Shown here: one piece after another, positions 1 to 8,326 of the stretch
How the letters are laid out: the number at the start of each line of letters is the position of its first letter
How positions within the stretch are numbered: position 1 is the stretch's first letter
DNA from: Roseateles sp. SL47
Lineage (GTDB): Bacteria > Pseudomonadota > Gammaproteobacteria > Burkholderiales > Burkholderiaceae_C
Reading direction: 5' to 3'
DNA: 64,000 bases
Assembly (NCBI RefSeq): GCF_026625885.1
Contig: NZ_CP113068.1
Coordinates: 1,302,001 to 1,366,000, forward strand
Program-made: the position numbers and the translations under genes
The notes under the pieces: generated by a model
The model's input: the letters and a program-made list of their open reading frames with translations, nothing else
Database searches by the model: none
Told to the model about the DNA's origin: nothing

Positions 1-54
1 CACGGCCGACGATTGCAGAAAGAGCCGGCGGCCGGTGTCCAAGGGGGCGCTCAT
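1..54 (-). CDS. Molybdopterin-binding oxidoreductase large subunit, N-terminal fragment
   Basis: Only the first 18 codons lie in the window. They read as a short N-terminus containing [11 protein letters not shown], which has the twin-arginine look of a Tat signal peptide, as is usual for periplasmic isoquinoline 1-oxidoreductase/aldehyde dehydrogenase large subunits. The ATG overlaps the stop of the upstream 2Fe-2S subunit gene in an ATGA arrangement, so the two are translationally coupled. The identity is inferred from this gene order (small subunit then large subunit) and from the Tat-like start; the catalytic domains are outside the window. Confidence 0.65.
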   Translation of the reverse strand, partial: MSAPLDTGRRLFLQSSAV

Positions 55-554
55 GCTTCGCTCCCGTTGGGGTCCAGCAGGCGGATGGCAATGGACTTGC
101 GATTCACCTGGCCGGCCGCCAGGTGAATGGCCGCACGCACCCGGTTGTAGGTGCCACATCGACAGATGTTGGTGATGGCGCTGTCGATGTCGGCGTCGGA
201 GGGTTTGGGCTTGTCCTTGAGCAGGGCCGCAGCGGCCATGATCATGCCGCTCTGGCAGAAGCCGCACTGCGGGACATCCAACGCGGCCCAGGCTTTCTGG
301 ACCGGATGGCTGGCATTGCTGGACAGGCCTTCAATGGTGGTGATGCGGTCGGTCGGCGCCACGCTGGAGAGCGGGCGCACACAACTGCGCACGGCCTCGC
401 CATTGAGATGGACGGTGCACGCTCCGCATTGGGCCAGGCCGCAGCCGTATTTGGTGCCGGTCAGGCCCAGCTGCTCACGCAGCGCCCACAGCAGGGGGGT
501 GTCGCCGTCGGCGTCCACCTGCACCGTTTTTCCGTTCACTTGCAACTGAGCCAT
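51..554 (-). CDS. (2Fe-2S)-binding small subunit of a molybdenum hydroxylase (IorA-like)
   Basis: A 167-residue protein with the two iron-sulfur domains of the xanthine oxidase family. The N-terminal plant-type ferredoxin domain shows [15 protein letters not shown] followed by a fourth Cys (VRSC), and the C-terminal helical domain shows CGFCQSGM and [10 protein letters not shown]. These clusters carry electrons away from the molybdenum site in the large subunit. The length and the absence of a FAD domain fit the isoquinoline 1-oxidoreductase/aldehyde dehydrogenase type, in which electrons pass on to a cytochrome. A CTGGAGA ribosome binding site precedes the ATG. The gene ends in an ATGA overlap with the large subunit gene. 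Confidence 0.93.
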   Translation of the reverse strand: MAQLQVNGKTVQVDADGDTPLLWALREQLGLTGTKYGCGLAQCGACTVHLNGEAVRSCVRPLSSVAPTDRITTIEGLSSNASHPVQKAWAALDVPQCGFCQSGMIMAAAALLKDKPKPSDADIDSAITNICRCGTYNRVRAAIHLAAGQVNRKSIAIRLLDPNGSEA

Positions 555-722
555 GACGTCTCCAGGAATGCGGCGGGATGCCCGCAGGCGCCCGCCGAGC
601 AGCGGGACAACACTGACTGTAGCGAGCCGACCCCGGGTTGGCGTGCGGGATTGTGCTGAGCCCCGACGGACCCCCGACTGCCCCCCGACGGACCCGCGCA
701 GGCTTCCTGGAGACTGGGTGGG

Positions 723-1280
723 TCAGTGGCGCAGGCCCTTGTCTGCCATCTCTGCCATCTTTTCGGCCAACAGCGCTTCCTTGCGCTGCTGCAGACGTTC
801 ACCCATCTCCACCAGGTCCAGGCGGGACTTCTTCACCTTGGGGAACATCTCGTTCTGTTCTTCCTTGACGTGGTGCTTCACCCATTCACCCATCACGGTG
901 ATCTTGGCCTCGTAATCCTCGCCATCCGGCTCCACGCCTTCCACGGCGGTGATCAGGTCCTTCACGCTCTGGTGTTCCACACGGGCCTCGGGCACCATTT
1001 CCTTGTCCTTGAGGGCGGCCTGCACTTCGGGGTAGAGGATCTCTTCCTCGATCTGGGCGTGTACTGTCAGCTCCAGGCAGATCTGCGACACGATCTGCTT
1101 CTTCTTGGCCGCAGAGCGGGTCTTCTTGAATTGCTCGAACAGCTCGTTCACCTTCTTGTGATCGGCGCGCAGCAGAGTGATGGCATCCGGGGCCTTCTTC
1201 ACGGCGGTGGCACGGCGTGGGGTGGCAGCCGTGCGGCGCGTGGAGGTTTTGCGGCTGGCTGTTGTGGCTTGCGTGGGCAT
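723..1280 (-). CDS. Hemerythrin HHE domain-containing protein
   Basis: A 185-residue protein with a basic, Ser/Thr/Ala/Arg-rich N-terminal tail of about 40 residues followed by a four-helix hemerythrin domain. Metal ligand candidates are visible in order: LLRADHKKV, the HAQIEEEILYPE segment, EHQSVKDL and KHHVKEEQNEMFP. Such domains bind a di-iron centre and act in oxygen or nitric oxide sensing, or in iron and oxidative stress handling. The ATG at 1280 was chosen over an upstream start because AAGGAG (1288-1293 on the complement) sits 7 nt before it. The lysine/arginine-rich tail is unusual for a stand-alone hemerythrin and resembles histone-like tails. No operon partner is apparent. Confidence 0.88.
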   Translation of the reverse strand: MPTQATTASRKTSTRRTAATPRRATAVKKAPDAITLLRADHKKVNELFEQFKKTRSAAKKKQIVSQICLELTVHAQIEEEILYPEVQAALKDKEMVPEARVEHQSVKDLITAVEGVEPDGEDYEAKITVMGEWVKHHVKEEQNEMFPKVKKSRLDLVEMGERLQQRKEALLAEKMAEMADKGLRH

Positions 1281-1418
1281 GAGGGAACTCCTTGCGGATG
1301 TGCAGGGTTGCGATGCAAGCAACGGGCAAGCCCGATGCCCACGGAGAGAGCGCCGGTTCTGTCATTGTTGCCGCTTGCCTGACCGAATGCCTGGCGCCCT
1401 GCGGCAACGACCACGCCG

Positions 1419-1673
1419 CTACCACCATGCCGGCACCACCACGCCACCACCACCGCGCCCGGCTCCACCGTCCAGGAAGCGAATCCGGCGCAGTGTGGGT
1501 GACTGCAGGGGCAACCGCAGCCACAGCAGGGGACCAAGCGCCAGCACCAGGACCTGAAACACACGATGGCTTTCGTAGGCCGCCACGACGATGGTGGTGC
1601 GCAGCAGACCCAACAGAACGGAGGCGGCAAGTGGCCGCAGGCGGTGGGTGGCCACCGAGGCAGGATTCAGCAT
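1419..1673 (-). CDS. Possible small membrane protein, unknown function
   Basis: An 84-codon frame whose first 60 residues form two hydrophobic stretches (around residues 14-32 and 38-52) separated by AAYESHRVFQ. Codon third positions are strongly G/C, as in the neighbouring real genes. The C-terminal 20 residues are Gly/Val-rich low complexity. No good ribosome binding site precedes the ATG and I recognise no family. It could be a genuine two-segment membrane protein or a chance frame in GC-rich DNA. The rest of the 1281-1972 interval shows no gene; it carries a 10-bp tandem duplication at 1707-1726. Confidence 0.3.
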   Translation of the reverse strand: MLNPASVATHRLRPLAASVLLGLLRTTIVVAAYESHRVFQVLVLALGPLLWLRLPLQSPTLRRIRFLDGGAGRGGGGVVVPAWW

Positions 1674-1972
1674 GGCGACGACAGGCGAGGCGCGGGGCAG
1701 TCCAGGTCAGACCGGCTCAGACCGGCTCAAGCAGGGCAAGCGTCACTTACCGGTGCCGATGGCCGGCCAGCAAGCGCGCTGATCCTAGACGGTGGTGGGG
1801 CGCCAACACGCAGTGATGTCGGAGCCCGGTCGACTCAACAACCTGTGGGTCGGACGCCTGTCTCAGCATTCCGGAGGCCCCAGCCAGGGCAGCGCACCGA
1901 TGGGCTCCTGCGCCCAGGCTGGCGATAGTCGAGGCCTTCAACACGGGCCGTCGGTTTTTGGGGGGGAGCATC

Positions 1973-2596
1973 ATGCGCAGGGACGACACCGAGGACTCCA
2001 TCAGTTTCCGTGCCGGCAGCGCCATGGTGGCCTACTGGCAGAAGGTGGTGGGCATTGCCACCGGCCTGAGCGTGATTGCAGGTGTGGCCATGTCGGTGAG
2101 TCATCTCGCCGCACTGGCGGAAGACAGCAAGCGCGCCAGCACCAGCAATCGGCTGCAGGCGCTGCAGCAGATCCAGAGCATCCTTCGGGAGGATGAAGAG
2201 GTGCGCTCCAACGCACGTCACTTCATGCATGAGAGTGCTGCGCAGATCAAACCCCGCATGATGGACCTGATCCGCGATGCTGGCTCAGGGGAAGACTTCT
2301 ACCTCAGCGCCGCGATGAAGGAATACGCCACGGTCCACCATCATTACGAGCAACTCGGCGCGCTGGTGAAGCTGGGCTATATCGACTTCCCGCTGGTGTT
2401 TGAGGTCATTCCCTTTCCTGACGAATACATGAAGACGGTGCGGCCCATCCGTGACGCCATTGCCACCCACTGGCGCGGCGTCGGCCAACGTCCGCTGCTG
2501 GGGTTTGGCTCCAACATTGATTTCCTGCAAGCCTGCTTTGAATACAGCCGCACGCACAGGGACCATGCAGCGGAATGTCCGGCTGAATCCATGTAA
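1973..2596 (+). CDS. DUF4760-like membrane-anchored protein
   Basis: A 207-residue protein with one membrane segment near residues 22-45 (VVGIATGLSVIAGVAMSV) followed by a cytoplasmic alpha-helical region. The layout (short N-terminus, one anchor, then a helical domain with a conserved-looking YEQLGALVKLGYIDFPLVFE stretch) resembles the DUF4760 family of hypothetical membrane proteins, whose function is unknown. The start at 1973 is preceded by GGGGGGAG, only about 4 nt away; an in-frame codon at 1958 is the alternative. The gene stands alone between unrelated genes. Confidence 0.6.
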   Translation: MRRDDTEDSISFRAGSAMVAYWQKVVGIATGLSVIAGVAMSVSHLAALAEDSKRASTSNRLQALQQIQSILREDEEVRSNARHFMHESAAQIKPRMMDLIRDAGSGEDFYLSAAMKEYATVHHHYEQLGALVKLGYIDFPLVFEVIPFPDEYMKTVRPIRDAIATHWRGVGQRPLLGFGSNIDFLQACFEYSRTHRDHAAECPAESM

Positions 2597-2848
2597 CGAG
2601 AAGGGATCAGTCGTTGGTGTCCGGGACGTCCCAACCCGGGCCGTGCTCGCCCAGACGCCAGCCGGCTTCGGATCAGTCGCCCGGGCGCTGAACGTCCGGC
2701 AGCTCATTCAAAGGGAGCGGGCTCCACCTGCTACAGCTACGATCTGCCCCCACGTCTGGACGCAAGGCCGGGAGTGGGCGGTGGGAGCCTGGCTGCTATG
2801 GGTGGGACTGGGCGCGGTGAGATGGATCCAAAGAGGGAGGCGCAAGGT

Positions 2849-4207
2849 ATGCGCGGGATGATTCGATGGTGGGTGGGGGCGGCGGTGCTGGCGCTGCAGG
2901 TCTCAGTGCAGGCGTCTCCCCTGCTGCAATGTGAGCTGGTGCAGGGGAGCAGTCAGCTTCAGCTGCAGGTGCGGCCGGTGACCGACCCCTATGGGGTGCC
3001 CCGTGTGCCAATGGGCCGATTCTTCTTCAAGCCTCTATGGGTGGACGACGGCACACAGCCGCCGTACGTCCGTCTCAGCACCTATGTGGGAGCCGATCTG
3101 ATCCGACAGGACGCTCTGGCAGTGCCGGATTCCGCGACGGCGGAACCCACCACCGGGTGGCAGCGGGTGTATGCACCGGGCCTGGGCCAGGAACTGAGCT
3201 ATCGCTGCTCATTCCAGCAAGCGTCAGCACCACGGTCGGCACCGGCAGGAGCTGGCCCGGTGCGTTTTGCCTTCGTCGGCGACATGCAACTGGATGACGG
3301 ACCCGGTCGCGTCATCCGCCGTGGGAAGGATCCGTTTGCGCCGTTTGCCCCCTGGCTTGCGCAGGCTGACGTGCGGGTGGGGAATCTGGAGTGCGTGGTG
3401 GCGCGCGGCGGTCAGAAGGAGCCGTTCAAACCCTTCACCTTCCGGGCTCACCCCCGGGTGCTGCCGGTGCTGGCCCGGCATATGGACGTCGTGGCCCTGG
3501 CCAACAATCACTCCGGGGACTTCGGGCCTGCGGCCTTCAGTGAAATGCTGGGCCTGCTGCAGCGGCAAGGTGTGGCTTATTTCGGCGGCGGCAACAACCT
3601 GGCGCAGGCCCACACGCCGCTCATCATCGAGCGCAACGGGCTGCGCATTGCCCTGCTGGGCTATAACGAGTTCATGCCTCGCCGCTTCGAGGCAGATGTG
3701 GATCGCCCCGGAATTGCCTGGAGCGAGGACGAGCAGGTGTGGCTGGATATCCAGCGTGCCCGCCAGCAGGCCGATCTGGTGATTCCAATGATGCATTGGG
3801 GCCAGGAGCATGAACACCTGGCCAATGCCCGCCAGCGGGCGCTGGCGCATCTGATGATCGACGCAGGGGCGGATGCTGTCGTTGGCGGACACCCGCATGT
3901 GACCCAGGACCTGGAGATCTACCGAGGCCGCCCGATTGTCTACAGCCTCGGCAATTTCCTGTTCGACGGCTTCAGTGATGACGACAACAACACCGCCTGG
4001 CTGCTCGACCTTCAGCTGGACCACGAAGGGGTGACGCGCCTGCAGGTGGTCAGCGGCCATATCGACCGCGATGGTGTGCCGCATCCGCGGCCGCTCGTGG
4101 CGTCCCCCTGCTGGCGCAGAGGCGAGGCCAAGGTGTCGAGTTGCCGGCCGGAACGTGAAGAAGGGGGAAAGCAGTTGACCGAGAACCAGCAGGGCCCGCG
4201 ACCCTGA
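2849..4207 (+). CDS. CapA-family (poly-gamma-glutamate synthesis type) metallophosphatase-like protein
   Basis: A 452-residue secreted protein. A signal peptide occupies roughly residues 1-22 (ending VSVQA). A unique domain of about 100 residues follows, then the CapA metallophosphoesterase-like domain with FVGDMQLDDG, NLECVVA, ALANNHSGDFG, MMHWGQEHEH and GGHPHVTQ, which carry the His/Asp/Asn metal ligands of this fold. CapA proteins are known from polyglutamate capsule loci, but stand-alone members like this have no established substrate. The ATG at 2849 was chosen because GAGGGAGG (2833-2840) lies 8 nt upstream and because it places a signal peptide at the N terminus; a longer frame begins at 2774. 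The last 40 residues are low-complexity. Confidence 0.85.
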   Translation: MRGMIRWWVGAAVLALQVSVQASPLLQCELVQGSSQLQLQVRPVTDPYGVPRVPMGRFFFKPLWVDDGTQPPYVRLSTYVGADLIRQDALAVPDSATAEPTTGWQRVYAPGLGQELSYRCSFQQASAPRSAPAGAGPVRFAFVGDMQLDDGPGRVIRRGKDPFAPFAPWLAQADVRVGNLECVVARGGQKEPFKPFTFRAHPRVLPVLARHMDVVALANNHSGDFGPAAFSEMLGLLQRQGVAYFGGGNNLAQAHTPLIIERNGLRIALLGYNEFMPRRFEADVDRPGIAWSEDEQVWLDIQRARQQADLVIPMMHWGQEHEHLANARQRALAHLMIDAGADAVVGGHPHVTQDLEIYRGRPIVYSLGNFLFDGFSDDDNNTAWLLDLQLDHEGVTRLQVVSGHIDRDGVPHPRPLVASPCWRRGEAKVSSCRPEREEGGKQLTENQQGPRP

Positions 4208-4275
4208 GCAGCACCCGCCGGGCCGGCGAGGGGCGGCGCTTGTCCACGCCCTCGCCGGTGCGCGTCTCCGTCTTG

Positions 4276-4683
4276 TCAGTCGCGGCCGAAACCGGCGCGG
4301 AAAGGTGCTGCGGCGTCTTCGCGGGTGTTGATCTCCACCATCACGCCACCGGGTGCGCGGCAGAAGAAGCGGGAGCCTCGCTCATGCGAGATGAGGCCGG
4401 TGACCAGCTCAACGCCTGCCGCCTTGAAGCGGTGGTAGAGGGACTCCAGGGCGCTCAGTGACGGAAGCTCGAAGCCGATGTGGAAGTTGCCCGGCCATTG
4501 CACCGGCCGATCCGTGGCGTCTTCGATGACCACGTCGAAACCGTGGCCCTTCAGCACGCGGCTGCGGCCCATGGGCGTCGATTGCCATTCGAGATGACGT
4601 TCGAAGAAGCCAGCCGTGGCGGCAACGTCCCGGGAGGGAAAGCTGACGTGATTGAACTTCAGGGTATGCGAAAGCGTCTGCAT
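4276..4683 (-). CDS. VOC (glyoxalase/bleomycin resistance) family protein
   Basis: A 135-residue single-domain protein of the vicinal oxygen chelate superfamily. The metal ligand pattern is visible as FNHVSF near residue 10, HIGFEL in the middle, and VMVEIN near the C terminus, giving a His/His-or-Glu/Glu set. The substrate cannot be told; members include glyoxalases, dioxygenases and antibiotic-binding proteins. The ATG at 4683 is chosen because the homologous core begins immediately after it; the 24 in-frame codons upstream have no matching domain content. Confidence 0.87.
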   Translation of the reverse strand: MQTLSHTLKFNHVSFPSRDVAATAGFFERHLEWQSTPMGRSRVLKGHGFDVVIEDATDRPVQWPGNFHIGFELPSLSALESLYHRFKAAGVELVTGLISHERGSRFFCRAPGGVMVEINTREDAAAPFRAGFGRD

Positions 4684-4886
4684 GGTGATTCCAGTGGAGT
4701 CATGGAGCCACGCGCCGCCTGCATCAGGGAAGTGGGGGTGCGGAGAATCCAACAACGCACCTCGACCTCTCGCCGCAAAACGGGCGTGGTTCGAAAGTGC
4801 GTTGGTTGACGTAAACGCTTACGGCTGCTGGGAAGCAGCGTGCGGAGTATATGCAGAACGGGCGATGGGGGCGGAGCGCGGCCGCT

Positions 4887-5198
4887 TTACTCCTCGTGGT
4901 CGCCAAAGATCGGCATGAACGCCTCGACGAATTCCGGGGAGGCGCTGAGGGTTAGCGTGACGGTGATCCATCCCTCGCCCTCGCGCTGGATCAGCAATTC
5001 ATCGTCCCAGGCATAGCCGTCCTCGACAGGCCCCTGCCGGCCCGCGAACTCCCGCCGGGCCCAGGCCAGGATCTGGTCCACCTCGGCCATCACGGCAGTA
5101 TGCTGAGACTCGCGCGTGGAGGCCATGGCTTCGACGGTGAGAACGTCGTCCGAGCTGTCGGTGACGTCGATGGTGAGATAGCGGAGGGGGGAGGTCAT
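4887..5198 (-). CDS. Conserved hypothetical protein co-transcribed with AraC regulator
   Basis: A 103-residue soluble acidic protein with an alternating beta-rich start (RYLTIDVTDSSDDVLTVEAMAS) and a helix containing VDQILAWARREF. I recognise no family. Its ATG overlaps the stop codon of the upstream AraC-type regulator gene (ATGA at 5195-5198), so it is translated from the same message and could act with the regulator. A much longer upstream extension in the same frame overlaps the regulator gene and is rejected. Confidence 0.72.
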   Translation of the reverse strand: MTSPLRYLTIDVTDSSDDVLTVEAMASTRESQHTAVMAEVDQILAWARREFAGRQGPVEDGYAWDDELLIQREGEGWITVTLTLSASPEFVEAFMPIFGDHEE

Positions 5199-6091
5199 AC
5201 TGCGCCAATGCCCCAGAGCCGGTATGTCCAGAATGATGGCTCGGCCTTCACGCGTTTGAATAGCGCCGCTGGCGTGAAACCTGTGATCCTGCGCGCATGG
5301 CGAATCATGTGAGACTGGTCGGCGTAGCCGGCTGCTGCGGCGACGTCGGGCCAATCGATGTCTTCTTGGCCACCGTCCTGGGCCAAGGCTTCGAAGAAGG
5401 CACGCTCGGCGCGTCCCATTGCGAAGAGCTCTCGGTGGGGCAGTCCCAGCCACTGCTTGAAGCGACGCTCAAACTGGCGGGCGCTGCGCCCTTTGCCGCT
5501 CAACGCTGCACGGCGGGCGAGGTCCTCGCACCAGTCGTGGATGCGTTCTAGCCGAGTCACTGACTGGGTTTGCTCTACGCGCCACAGGGGACTGATGAAT
5601 TGCTCGATGAGCGTCATCCGGGTGGGGTCATCTGGCGCCTGCAGCACCCGCTGCAGAAAGTCGTGCCACGAAGGTGGCAGCACCTCATGAGCATCCACCC
5701 ACTGATCCAGCCACTGGCCGGCGTCCACGCCAGTCAGGCGCCGTAATGCCTCAGGCCTGAAGTTCAGCATCAGGCCGTGAGACGGCGGTGAGCACCAGGT
5801 GGTCACCGGGCGTCGTTGGGGGCCGTTAAAAGTGATGCGGGGAAGCGCGCGCCTGCGATGTGCGGAGGCCCGTTCGCCGCCGACATCGCACCACTCGCCT
5901 CGTCCTTGCATCCACCATGAAACCGTGCAGTAGGGCGATGCCGGGTAGTGGTTGTAGAAATCGGCCTCAGCCGCCAGTTGCGTCGCATCGCTGCGCCTGG
6001 ACATCGCCGCCACCACGCAGCCAGAGAGTTCATAGGTGGGCAGCCACAGCTGGCCATCGCTGAGAGGAAGAGTGGTGGGGCTGATCTGCAT
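5195..6091 (-). CDS. AraC-family transcriptional regulator
   Basis: A 298-residue protein with an unusual N-terminal sensing domain (residues 1-180, containing FYNHYPASPYCTVSWW and FNGPQRRPVTTW, similar to the domains seen in several AraC regulators with a surface-exposed Trp-rich pocket) and a C-terminal AraC double helix-turn-helix from about residue 190. The second HTH is clear: DVAAAAGYADQSHMIRHARRITGFTP. The ligand is unknown. It is divergent from the DUF4336 gene (start 6181), leaving about 90 bp for shared control, and is coupled downstream to a small unknown gene. Confidence 0.87.
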   Translation of the reverse strand: MQISPTTLPLSDGQLWLPTYELSGCVVAAMSRRSDATQLAAEADFYNHYPASPYCTVSWWMQGRGEWCDVGGERASAHRRRALPRITFNGPQRRPVTTWCSPPSHGLMLNFRPEALRRLTGVDAGQWLDQWVDAHEVLPPSWHDFLQRVLQAPDDPTRMTLIEQFISPLWRVEQTQSVTRLERIHDWCEDLARRAALSGKGRSARQFERRFKQWLGLPHRELFAMGRAERAFFEALAQDGGQEDIDWPDVAAAAGYADQSHMIRHARRITGFTPAALFKRVKAEPSFWTYRLWGIGAV

Positions 6092-6180
6092 ATTGGCGGA
6101 TGTTATGCCGAGCCTGGGCCCTATCGGGGGTGTCGGTTGCGTTCTATCCCGGATCAGTGCGGGCGGGCAGCATCCCGGTC

Positions 6181-6870
6181 ATGACTTCCTCGATTCTGAT
6201 CCCCGTTTGTGAAGACATCTGGCAGGTGCGGCAGGCGCTTGTGGTCAATGGTGTGCCGGCGCGCACGCGGATGACCGTGGTCCGGTTGGCGAGCGGCCAG
6301 CTCTGGGTGCACTCACCGGTGGCCCTTTGCGCCGATCTGATTGCACAGTTGCGGCAACTGGGTCCGGTGGTGGCGGTGGTGGCACCCAATTGTGCCCACC
6401 ATCTGTTTGCAGGCTCTTTCATGGAGGCCTTTCCGCAAGCCAGCTTGTACCTGGCACCTGGACTGGCGCGCAAGCGGCCCGACTTGCTGGGTCATTCCCT
6501 GCCCGACGAGCCCGGCATCTGGCAGCCTGATCTGACCTACCACTTGTGGCGCGGCATGCCGCTGATCAACGAGACGGTCTGGTTCCACGCCCGCAGCGGA
6601 ACACTCATCCTCACGGATGTGTGCCAGTGGTGGAGGGGCGATGCATTGCCCTGGCAGGCAGCACTTTGGGCGCGGCTGACGCGTGTGCGGAGCCGCATGG
6701 GAGTGCCACTGCATGTCCGTGCCATGGTGCGTGACGCCGAGGCGGCGGCCGCCAGCGCGCGGGACATCCTGAACTGGCCCATCCGGCGCATCAGCTTGGC
6801 GCACGACGCGGTTGTCGAAGTGCAGGCCCACGAGCAGCTGACTCTGGCACTCGCCCCACTGCTTCGGTGA
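6181..6870 (+). CDS. DUF4336 domain protein (metallo-beta-lactamase-like)
   Basis: A 229-residue protein with the DUF4336 pattern: an N-terminal IPVCEDIWQVR, then RMTVVRLASGQLWVHSPV, VVAPNCAHHLFAGSF, an AYLAPGLARKRPDL-like segment (LYLAPGLARKRPDL), and LILTDVCQWW. These proteins have a metallo-beta-lactamase-like fold without the full HxHxDH motif; no reaction is established. The ATG at 6181 was preferred to an earlier in-frame start because the domain begins at MTSSILIPVC; the ribosome binding site is weak. Divergent from the AraC regulator. Confidence 0.82.
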   Translation: MTSSILIPVCEDIWQVRQALVVNGVPARTRMTVVRLASGQLWVHSPVALCADLIAQLRQLGPVVAVVAPNCAHHLFAGSFMEAFPQASLYLAPGLARKRPDLLGHSLPDEPGIWQPDLTYHLWRGMPLINETVWFHARSGTLILTDVCQWWRGDALPWQAALWARLTRVRSRMGVPLHVRAMVRDAEAAAASARDILNWPIRRISLAHDAVVEVQAHEQLTLALAPLLR

Positions 6871-7167
6871 AGGCGATGAGTGATGAGCTTTTGCCGGCCA
6901 CCACCCGCTTCATCCGGTCCGGTTCTGCCCCTCTCTCGTCCGAACGGCCGCTACCGGGCGGGAAGTGGCTCTGTGACCACAGGACTCCGACAGGCAGCAG
7001 TGGCTGCAAAGAGGCCTCCCGCGCGTAGGAGTTCTGCAGGGGCCTCACCCATCCGGCTGTGCTGGGCCCAGGATTCAAGGCTTGTGGCAATGCCCACGAG
7101 TTCTTCGGCTTGGCGGATGGGTTGTCGTCGAGGGCCATTGTTCTCGGCAGTTCGTACGGCAGGACCA
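6871..7167. other. Intergenic stretch without a supported gene
   Basis: About 300 bp between the DUF4336 gene and the 3' end of the second immunity gene (convergent). Frames in it have no ribosome binding site and atypical composition. I see no terminator with a T tract. Confidence 0.6.
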
Positions 7168-8157
7168 TCAGTCAAAGCGTCTGACCCAGCTGAGGGTCTC
7201 TTCTCGTTTGTTGAGGTCCTTCGGGACGCGGAACAGTCCTTCGTCGTAATCCTCGAATCGGACAGGTCGGGTGAAACGTGCCGCGAGTCGGTATTCCGCG
7301 GGAATGTCGTTGGCATGCGTATCCCCCAGGCGCGGCGTCGGCCCGGCCTGGATCACGACGCCGCCGTCGTATGAGTGCAGCGTGCATGCAGGCTCCAGGG
7401 CCTGTCGCATCGTTGCTAGACCACCCAACTGCGCCACGAGGTCGTCGCCCAATGCGGTCAGCCAACTGACCGACTTGATTCGGTCATGCACGTCCCCGAC
7501 TTCCCGCGTAAAACCGACTGTGCTCGGAAAATCGAAGCCCGGAAATCGGGTCATGAGCTGTAAGGCATAGACACTGTTCTGCTCCATGCCAGGGCAGACA
7601 ATCAGCGAGAAACCCGCGGAGCCATGGAGTGGCCTAAAGCGCTGGCACCAGACCAAGAATCGCTCACGAAGTACCGAAATATGCAAGTCTTCTATAGGCG
7701 AAGCCAATGGCATGTACGCCTGGACAAACGAAGGCCGTGCATCCCCACTCCGACTGACCAGCAGTTTTGCCTGATAAGGAGGCACGTCGTCGTTCTGAAG
7801 CCCGATATCTACATCACCAAAAAGTCCGCCTGAGTACCCAGTCTCCGGTGCTTGACGGGCGATGTCCTCTTCGATCGCAGTACGTGGGTCGCCTTTGAAT
7901 CGCTTCGCTCGCTTGGTGTCGCGCCGCAGGAACTCATTGACCTGCTGGGGAAACGTTGACCAGAAGTCATGCAGGAACTCCGCTGCTTGCTCCCGCAACA
8001 GCTTCCGATCGATGTCCGGCAGATAGAGTTCCGCGCCTAGTCCGAACTTGGCCGCCGGACCGCCGTTGGGATTTGCGTAGGGCAGATGAATGCGGTCTAG
8101 AACAGCCGCGCCGCCGTTCGCCGCCACCAATTCGGCAATGGTGTCTGTGGTCGCCAT
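7168..8157 (-). CDS. Type VI secretion immunity protein, DUF3396 (TsiV-like) family, copy 2
   Basis: A 329-residue soluble protein of the DUF3396/type VI immunity family: WCQRFRPLHGSAGFSLIV, RFPGFDFPSTV, LGDDLVAQLGG and the HANDIPAEYRLAARFTRP block. Immunity proteins of this family neutralise T6SS nuclease effectors in the cytosol. It lies downstream of a paralogue (8327-9316) and the PAAR-like effector, in the usual effector then immunity order. The first two thirds differ clearly from the paralogue, but the last 237 bp are identical at DNA level (7191-7427 equals 8350-8586). The ATG at 8157 makes it the same length as its paralogue; an upstream TTG at 8169 is possible. Confidence 0.85.
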   Translation of the reverse strand: MATTDTIAELVAANGGAAVLDRIHLPYANPNGGPAAKFGLGAELYLPDIDRKLLREQAAEFLHDFWSTFPQQVNEFLRRDTKRAKRFKGDPRTAIEEDIARQAPETGYSGGLFGDVDIGLQNDDVPPYQAKLLVSRSGDARPSFVQAYMPLASPIEDLHISVLRERFLVWCQRFRPLHGSAGFSLIVCPGMEQNSVYALQLMTRFPGFDFPSTVGFTREVGDVHDRIKSVSWLTALGDDLVAQLGGLATMRQALEPACTLHSYDGGVVIQAGPTPRLGDTHANDIPAEYRLAARFTRPVRFEDYDEGLFRVPKDLNKREETLSWVRRFD

Positions 8158-8233
8158 GTAGAGGATCAAGTCGGCTGCGTGTGCTCAGGGAACCGGGATG
8201 AGACCCGTGTGATCACGGTTGTCGGCGCTACCG

Positions 8234-8279
8234 AGGCGCTGCGAAATCGCGAGCTCAGGCGCTGCGAAATCGCGAGCTC
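8234..8279. repeat. Two-copy 23-bp tandem duplication between the immunity genes
   Basis: The unit starting AGGCGCTGCGAAATCG and ending CGAGCTC is present twice head to tail (8234-8256 and 8257-8279) with no mismatch. It lies in the 170-bp spacer upstream of the second immunity gene, within its likely 5' leader on the minus strand. Confidence 0.9.
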
Positions 8280-8326
8280 ATCTTGGGAAGGGTTCATCTC
8301 TACCGCCCACACAGACGGCAACTTCA

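Noticed and set aside
4208..4275. GC-rich inverted repeat between the CapA-like and VOC genes as a terminator
   Set aside because: A stem is possible but there is no T run on either strand, so termination cannot be supported.
6791..7168. 125-codon minus-strand frame after the DUF4336 gene
   Set aside because: It overlaps the end of the DUF4336 gene on the other strand, has no ribosome binding site and an unremarkable residue composition.
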